NCBI RefSeq assembly: GCF_945277285.1
Contig: NZ_CALYPR010000004.1
Location: 1 to 64,000, forward strand
Length of the DNA stretch: 64,000 nucleotides
Origin: an uncultured Bartonella sp.
GTDB taxonomy: Bacteria; Pseudomonadota; Alphaproteobacteria; Rhizobiales; Rhizobiaceae
Direction of reading: 5' to 3'
Positions 59,138 through 64,000 of this stretch are shown here, piece after piece. Position 1 is the first letter of the stretch. Each line of letters begins with the position of its first letter. A program made the position numbers and the translations under genes. The notes below the pieces were generated by a model. The model was not told where the DNA came from, ran no database searches, and saw only the letters and a program-made list of their open reading frames with translations.

Positions 59138-60061
59138 ATGCAGATAAGAACGCTTGAAGCCTTTGTAGAAATTATTCGTCAGAACGGATTTTCCGCGGCG
59201 GCGAAAATTTTGAACTCGACACAATCAACGGTGAGCAAATCGTTGGCTCAACTTGAAAGTCGATATGCGACCAAGCTTGTCAATCGCAACAAAGGTAAAA
59301 TCGAACTTACCGCAGCCGGTGAATACGTCTTTCGTCATGCACAGCGTATTTTGGCAGAAGAAGATGCAATGGCGCGTGAAATTGCCGAATTAAAAGGGCT
59401 AAAACGCGGTGTTCTGAAAATTGGTTTGCCACCGATTGGCAGTTCCGAGCTTTTTGCACCGGTCCTTGCCCGCTATACTGCCTCGCATCCGTATATTGAT
59501 ATTAATATTGTCGAACATGGCAGTAAAAAACTCGAAGAGCTGGTGCTCTCTGGCGCGATAGAGCTTGCTGGATCCCTTGTACCGATAGCAAATGGTTTCG
59601 ATTATCAGGATGTGCGCAATGATCCAGTTGTTGCGCTGATGCCGACAAACCTTGCCGGTGAACGTACAACAATAACCACCAAAGAGCTTGTCGAATATCC
59701 CTTTGTTCTCTTTGCAAGCCAATTTGCCTTGACACCTCTTGTCATTAATACTTTCCATAAAAAGGGTTTGCAACCGATAGTCTCCGCACGTTCAAGCCAG
59801 ATCGACTTTTTGTTTGGTCTGGTAGCAGCCGGTATGGGGGTCGGTTTTTTGCCACGAATGATTGCTGAAAAACGCAACGTCAAGAATGTCAAAATGGTTG
59901 AAATTTCCGACACTATTATTGAATGGCATATGGCCTTAATCTGGCGTAGCAACAGCCATATTTCCTATGCTGCACGGGAATGGTTGCGGTTATCGAGCCA
60001 ATATCATAGTCAATCGTCACAAAAAGCGGATGACAAGTCGATAGAGTGTAAACAACGATAA
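59138..60061 (+). CDS. LysR-family regulator (CidR-like position)
   Basis: 307 residues from ATG at 59138; a start 36 bases earlier would overlap the operator region. The helix-turn-helix reads NGFSAAAKILNSTQSTVSKS, then LVNRNKGKIELTAAGEYV. The effector domain follows (KIGLPPIGSSELFAPVLARY). Divergent to lrgAB, so it probably activates that pair in response to a weak acid, as CidR does with acetate/pyruvate signals in Firmicutes. That analogy is inference. Confidence 0.88.
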   Translation: MQIRTLEAFVEIIRQNGFSAAAKILNSTQSTVSKSLAQLESRYATKLVNRNKGKIELTAAGEYVFRHAQRILAEEDAMAREIAELKGLKRGVLKIGLPPIGSSELFAPVLARYTASHPYIDINIVEHGSKKLEELVLSGAIELAGSLVPIANGFDYQDVRNDPVVALMPTNLAGERTTITTKELVEYPFVLFASQFALTPLVINTFHKKGLQPIVSARSSQIDFLFGLVAAGMGVGFLPRMIAEKRNVKNVKMVEISDTIIEWHMALIWRSNSHISYAAREWLRLSSQYHSQSSQKADDKSIECKQR

Positions 60062-60228
60062 ATTCAGAAAAAGAATTGGAGGAAAGTGCGGAGTTTTTAC
60101 AAAAATGAAACGATGCTCCTTGCATAAGCTGTTTGGATTTTTATTTTTCAAAATTAGAATTTAAAATAATCTTAAGCAAATTAGTACTATCCAAAATGGG
60201 GGCTCTGGCAAAAATTGGGATTACTCAT

Positions 60229-60852
60229 ATGGGAACAATAAAAAAGCGATTGGTCGTTGTGGGAAATGCCGATTTACCGAGAGATTTTTCGAAACTGATA
60301 GACTCGGCAGATTATGTTTTGCGGTTTAATCATCCGCGTTTACTCGACGGGTGGAGCGGAACAAAGACAAGTTGTCTGATGATGTGCAATTCAGGCAAAC
60401 CAATGCAAGAAAAGCTGAAAGATCAATCGTTTGTCGATAATCAATTTTTTCAAGCAGCTCAATTAATCACTTTGGTTTACCATCCTGATATTATGAAAGC
60501 CTATTTCAAACAGCCTTATCTGACATCGCGATTGTTAAAACATCGCAGGCTTGACTGGACCAATCAAGCGATCAAAGTTTTTGGTGGTTTGGGAAAGGAT
60601 ATTGTTATAAAATCTGCGCAATTCTACCTTAGCGCCTGTGCTGAAATAGGTATCAAGGGTGAGGGGTTAAAACAATGGTTTCCTTCAACCGGATATCTCG
60701 GTATATGGGATTGTCTACAACGTTTCAATTTGGACGAGTGGGATATTTTTATATGCGGTTTTACATGGCAAGGATGGAAGCACCATGCATGGTCGGCAGA
60801 AGAGCAATGGGTTCGCGCACGCATAGCTGAAGGGGCATGCCATTTTTTGTAA
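60229..60852 (+). CDS. GT29 (sialyltransferase-like) glycosyltransferase
   Basis: 207 residues from ATG at 60229; ATG at 60196 is possible. Sequence fits family GT29: an L-type motif (RLVVVGNADLPRDFSKLIDS, then YVLRFNHPRL and GWSGTKTSCLMM), an S-type motif (WFPSTGYLGIWDCLQRFN), and a VS-type H-x4-E (HAWSAEE). GT29 enzymes use CMP-linked sugars such as sialic acid or Kdo. The protein has no signal or span. Followed by a GT25 gene, so it probably decorates lipooligosaccharide. Family assignment is moderate; donor is unknown. Confidence 0.7.
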   Translation: MGTIKKRLVVVGNADLPRDFSKLIDSADYVLRFNHPRLLDGWSGTKTSCLMMCNSGKPMQEKLKDQSFVDNQFFQAAQLITLVYHPDIMKAYFKQPYLTSRLLKHRRLDWTNQAIKVFGGLGKDIVIKSAQFYLSACAEIGIKGEGLKQWFPSTGYLGIWDCLQRFNLDEWDIFICGFTWQGWKHHAWSAEEQWVRARIAEGACHFL

Positions 60853-60942
60853 TAAGGGTTTTATTGCAGACTTGTTGAATTATCGTGTGGTTGGGCACGG
60901 TGCTCTCTCTTGCATAGTCTGTTTGCAAACTCCAGGATGATT

Positions 60943-61683
60943 ATGAACGGCTCAATTAAAACCATTAAAGCGCTGATTATCCATCTTGAACGGGCGGAAG
61001 AACGGCTAAATCAGGTCGAGTTGCTTAAAACAGGTCTGCCATGTCCGGCGTTTGTTATAAAAGCAATTGATAGTCGGACACTTGATGATACCACGATTTC
61101 GCGTGTTTACAGGCAAAAATTATATCATCCTTATTATCCGTTCCCGTTATCAAAGAACGAAATAGCCTGTTTTTTATCACACAGGTTAGCCTGGCAAAAA
61201 ATTGTCGAGGAAAAGCTTGATGCCGGTTTTATTGTTGAAGACGATATTGCGTTAAATGACCGATTTGCGGACATTTTTAATTTTGCGTTGTCTAAAGTTG
61301 ATCGTGACAGTTTTATTCGCTTTCCTTTTCGGGTTCGTGAGGAAGGTAAGGTCATTTCTGAACGGGGTGATATAAAGCTTATTCAACCCTTGGAAATCGG
61401 TTTGGGACAGGTTGCACAGCTCATTGGTTGCAATGCCGCAAAAAAGCTTCTGCAAGCAACTGAAATGTTTGACCGGCCGGTTGATACAACCGTGCAGCTC
61501 TACTGGAGAACCGGCGTGCATCCTCAAGTCATCTTGCCACCGGTTGTTGGTGAGATATCAAAACAGCTCGGTGGATCGACCATTAAAGCCAAACATGGTT
61601 TTTTTGCCCGTCTCTATCGCGAAATAGCCCGTCCGCTTTACCGCTATCGTATCAAGGTTTTATCAAAACGTCAGGAAGGTTGA
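60943..61683 (+). CDS. GT25 glycosyltransferase (LPS biosynthesis type)
   Basis: 246 residues from ATG at 60943 with AGGA upstream. GT25 family as in LgtB and Lex2B-type LOS galactosyltransferases: ALIIHLERAEERLNQVELLK at the N-terminus, SKNEIACFLSHRLAWQKIVE, and the metal/donor motif IVEDDI near residue 100. It likely adds a hexose to the lipooligosaccharide core in the cytoplasm. It directly precedes the deacetylase gene by one base. Confidence 0.85.
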   Translation: MNGSIKTIKALIIHLERAEERLNQVELLKTGLPCPAFVIKAIDSRTLDDTTISRVYRQKLYHPYYPFPLSKNEIACFLSHRLAWQKIVEEKLDAGFIVEDDIALNDRFADIFNFALSKVDRDSFIRFPFRVREEGKVISERGDIKLIQPLEIGLGQVAQLIGCNAAKKLLQATEMFDRPVDTTVQLYWRTGVHPQVILPPVVGEISKQLGGSTIKAKHGFFARLYREIARPLYRYRIKVLSKRQEG

Positions 61684-61684
61684 A

Positions 61685-62383
61685 ATGGCTGTTCCTATTC
61701 TTCTTTATCATCATATTGGCACGCCTCCGAAGTCGGGAGTTCCGGGGCGTTCCAATTATGTGACGGTTGAAAAGTTCAAAAGACAGATGCATGTTTTGAA
61801 ACGTTTGGGATTTCAAGGTTTGTCGCTTGGCGAAGCAATGCCTTATATTCAAGGGAAAGCCCGGGGCAGGGTTGCCGCTATCACGTTTGATGACGGGTTT
61901 TTGTCGGTCTATCAATATGCCATGCCAATTCTCGACGATTTGGGGTTTCATGCGACCAATTTTTTTGTGTCTTCCCGTATGGGGCTTGATAATGCGTGGG
62001 ACAACGAGCGGGCACAACGCGATAAAATAATGACATTTGACGACATGCGGGAATGGGCTGCGCATGGTCATGAGGTGGGCGGTCATACACTTGATCACCT
62101 GCATTTAAAAGATATTCCGCTAAAGGAAGCAAGACGACAGATTGTCGAGAACAAGAAAAAGCTCGAGCAAGAACTGGCCGCACCTTTAATGTCATTTGCC
62201 TATCCGTTTGGTGATGAAAATGACGCTATTCGCGAAATTGTAAAAGATGCCGGTTATCAATGTGCTGTCACCACAATCAAATCGCGAGCCTATGGCAATG
62301 AGGATATTTTTGAATTACCGCGGCACAGCATACGCCGCAATGACACAATTGTGCATTTTTTAGCCAAGTGTCTTTTACGCTAA
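61685..62383 (+). CDS. Polysaccharide deacetylase family protein
   Basis: 232 residues with a NodB-type carbohydrate esterase-4 domain: ILLYHHIG, AAITFDDGFLSVYQ (metal Asp pair), GHEVGGHTLDHLHLKD (metal His), and FAYPFGDENDAI. No signal peptide is apparent, unlike many envelope deacetylases. One base separates it from the GT25 stop, so it belongs to that transcript. It may deacetylate a glycan precursor in the cytosol. Confidence 0.88.
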   Translation: MAVPILLYHHIGTPPKSGVPGRSNYVTVEKFKRQMHVLKRLGFQGLSLGEAMPYIQGKARGRVAAITFDDGFLSVYQYAMPILDDLGFHATNFFVSSRMGLDNAWDNERAQRDKIMTFDDMREWAAHGHEVGGHTLDHLHLKDIPLKEARRQIVENKKKLEQELAAPLMSFAYPFGDENDAIREIVKDAGYQCAVTTIKSRAYGNEDIFELPRHSIRRNDTIVHFLAKCLLR

Positions 62384-62441
62384 ACGGGGTATAAGGGCGT
62401 GTTTTGGTTGATCCCCATTGTCGGACGGGAAAAATTCGACT

Positions 62442-62469
62442 AAAAAAATGCCGGGCAGAAAACCCGGCA
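62442..62469 (-). terminator. Minus-oriented terminator
   Basis: TGCCGGG and CCCGGCA form a 7-base stem with a 7-base loop; on the minus strand it is followed by a run of seven T. On the plus strand the tail is AGAAAATT, which is weak. Both neighbouring genes are on the plus strand, so its purpose is unclear. Confidence 0.6.
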
Positions 62470-62570
62470 GAAAATTTAAACAAGGGCATTTCAGAAACAA
62501 GATTTTCACTGGAAGCCGAAATGTAGTTCGGTTTTAATCATTTATGGTTAATATATAGTAAAGGGATGAG

Positions 62571-64000
62571 GTGCGCGGAAAAATCGTAAAATATATCGGC
62601 TTGCTGGTGTTGCTGTTGGTTATTGTCATGACGGCAATGTTCCTGCTATTGCCTGCACTTGTCTCGACCGATGCGATCCGCATTCACCTTGCACAGGATT
62701 TAAGTGCATGGACAGGCTATAATGTGCAATTGAAAGAGGCCCCGCATCTTGACCTTTTTCCTTATCCTAAAGCGTCACTTTCCGGCGTTACACTAACACC
62801 GATGAATGATGAAGCAGCCCCGCTTATGGATGCTCAACGCATTGAGGTCGATCTTTCGCTGATCGACGCATTGATGGGGCATATTTCTTTTTCGCAAACA
62901 CGTATCATCAATCCGCATTTTGTAATGGAAGAGCCGATTAAAACAGTTGCAGATTTTTTTGATACGCTATCGCGGTCACAAGGATCTTTTGGTTCAGCTG
63001 TCCGTGACGCGCGCGAGATTGTTGAAAAAAATCCCGATCATCCGGATACGACGCGCCTTCTCAACCAGCCTTTCGGCCGCATTGTTATCGAAAATGGCGA
63101 GCTGCTTTATCGCAACAGCCTTGGCGGGATGGCAGAAAAAATTACCGCACTCAATGCCGTTCTCGAATGGCCGGAAACAACGCGGGCGGCAAGTTTTCGC
63201 GCCAATGCTGTCTGGCATGGTCAATCGACAGATTTGCGGATTGATGCCATGCAGGCGCTGTTATTATTTTCCGGCGGCACAAGCGAAGTCAGAGCAAGCG
63301 TTAATTCGCAAAGTGGCGGCATTACTTTTGAAGGGAAAGGGCGGCTTTCACAAAGCTATATTTTTGATGGCCGGATTTCTTCCCGTTCTCCCGGCTGGAA
63401 TAAGACAATGGACTGGCTCGGATATCATGAACTGCTGGGTCAAGGATTGAAGGCGCCGGTTGTTTTTGAATCGGATTTTTCTTCCCAGCCCGGACACACC
63501 CAGTTCAATAATGTCGTTTTCAAGCTTGGTAACGACAATGCCCGGGGCGCTCTCGACATAGGCTATCAGGATGACCATCCAGTTGTAAGTGGCTCGCTTG
63601 CTTTTGACAGGCTTAATCTTGGTACATTGCTTGCGGTTGTTTTCCCCGATGAAGAAAAAAATGGATTTCCCGACCTCAGCATCCTCAATCTGATCGGGCT
63701 TGATATTCGTATGTCGGCACCGGAAGCAAAACTTGGCACTATCACGCTTAATAATCTTGCTGCTGCAATCCAGATCAGAAACGGGCGCGCAATATTCGAT
63801 CTTGGTAATGCCAACGCCTTTGGCGGTGCTATCCAATCCAATATCCAGATCAGCCATGATCATGATAAAGCCACGATTGAAGGCCGTCTTTCGGGAAGTT
63901 CACTGGATGTGCAATCAATAGCCCGCTCATTTCACCATCCGTCATTTATTGATGCTAAAACCGGTTTTATTCTGACAATGCAAGCGCCCTTCAGCCGTTG
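62571..64000 (+). CDS. AsmA-family protein, 5' part
   Basis: The frame opens at GTG 62571 (AGGG five bases ahead) and stays open to the window end, 476 codons, so the gene is cut by the edge. The N-terminus has one membrane anchor (IVKYIGLLVLLLVIVMTAMF), then beta-rich sequence typical of AsmA: WTGYNVQLKEAPHLDLFPYP, RIEVDLSLIDALMGHISFSQ and repeated NNVVFKLGNDNARG-type strands. AsmA-like proteins sit in the periplasm from the inner membrane and are tied to lipid or lipopolysaccharide transfer to the outer membrane. No shift or stop is seen in the visible part. Confidence 0.85.
   Translation, partial: MRGKIVKYIGLLVLLLVIVMTAMFLLLPALVSTDAIRIHLAQDLSAWTGYNVQLKEAPHLDLFPYPKASLSGVTLTPMNDEAAPLMDAQRIEVDLSLIDALMGHISFSQTRIINPHFVMEEPIKTVADFFDTLSRSQGSFGSAVRDAREIVEKNPDHPDTTRLLNQPFGRIVIENGELLYRNSLGGMAEKITALNAVLEWPETTRAASFRANAVWHGQSTDLRIDAMQALLLFSGGTSEVRASVNSQSGGITFEGKGRLSQSYIFDGRISSRSPGWNKTMDWLGYHELLGQGLKAPVVFESDFSSQPGHTQFNNVVFKLGNDNARGALDIGYQDDHPVVSGSLAFDRLNLGTLLAVVFPDEEKNGFPDLSILNLIGLDIRMSAPEAKLGTITLNNLAAAIQIRNGRAIFDLGNANAFGGAIQSNIQISHDHDKATIEGRLSGSSLDVQSIARSFHHPSFIDAKTGFILTMQAPFSR

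Overview
The window reads as chromosomal DNA of an alphaproteobacterium of the order Hyphomicrobiales, most likely a Bartonella/Brucella relative. Support: a tRNA-His with no extra 5' G and an A discriminator (an alphaproteobacterial trait), a serC leader in front of serC-serA, a PutR-type Lrp regulator beside a long PutA without an N-terminal DNA-binding domain, a zwf-pgl-edd Entner-Doudoroff operon and a PdhS/PleC-type histidine kinase. Moderate GC, a complete urease operon and an enterobacterial-looking glp cluster would suit an insect-gut Bartonella such as the B. apis group, but that placement is inference.

Layout. 1-1.3 kb: AT-rich edge with a frameshifted gene. 1.3-5.4 kb: four-gene minus-strand operon (aldo/keto reductase, exported cupin, Tat-exported hydrolase, exported carboxymuconolactone-decarboxylase-like protein) divergent from a LysR regulator. 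5.5-5.8 kb: tRNA-Phe and tRNA-Glu. 6.1-11.7 kb: urease operon ureD-A-hupE-B-C-E-F-G. 11.8-13.8 kb: lipoprotein, ABM-domain protein, NmrA-type reductase. 13.8-17.2 kb: serC-serA with a structured leader and an internal terminator, then a GNAT protein. 17.5-23.2 kb: glpT divergent from glpABC, very similar to enterobacterial proteins and probably acquired by transfer. 24.2-32.3 kb: purA, a large unrecognised membrane protein, rpoH, a RluD-type pseudouridine synthase, an aldehyde dehydrogenase and a small membrane protein.

32.7-38.6 kb: proline module proP, putR, putA. 38.7-44.7 kb: an FtsK translocase without a membrane anchor and a PAS histidine kinase. 45-47.5 kb: mscL, a small periplasmic protein, a DUF952 protein and pyrD. 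47.7-48.8 kb: tRNA-His and an SDR. 49.3-52.0 kb: PuuA/PuuB-like pair for polyamine or amine use. 52.4-56.5 kb: zwf-pgl-edd. 56.6-57.5 kb: folD. 57.9-60.1 kb: lrgAB-type pair with a divergent LysR regulator. 60.2-62.4 kb: surface-glycan genes (GT29-like, GT25, polysaccharide deacetylase). 62.6 kb to the end: the start of an AsmA-family gene that runs off the window.

Together the genes describe a heterotroph that uses proline, amines, urea and glycerol-3-phosphate, makes its own serine and purines, and oxidises sugars through the Entner-Doudoroff route. I see no CRISPR array, prophage, insertion sequence or classical defence island. The best candidates for undescribed biology are the exported-enzyme operon at the left, the GT29-like/GT25/deacetylase cluster, the transferred glp cluster that has lost recognisable regulation, and the 661-residue membrane protein after purA.
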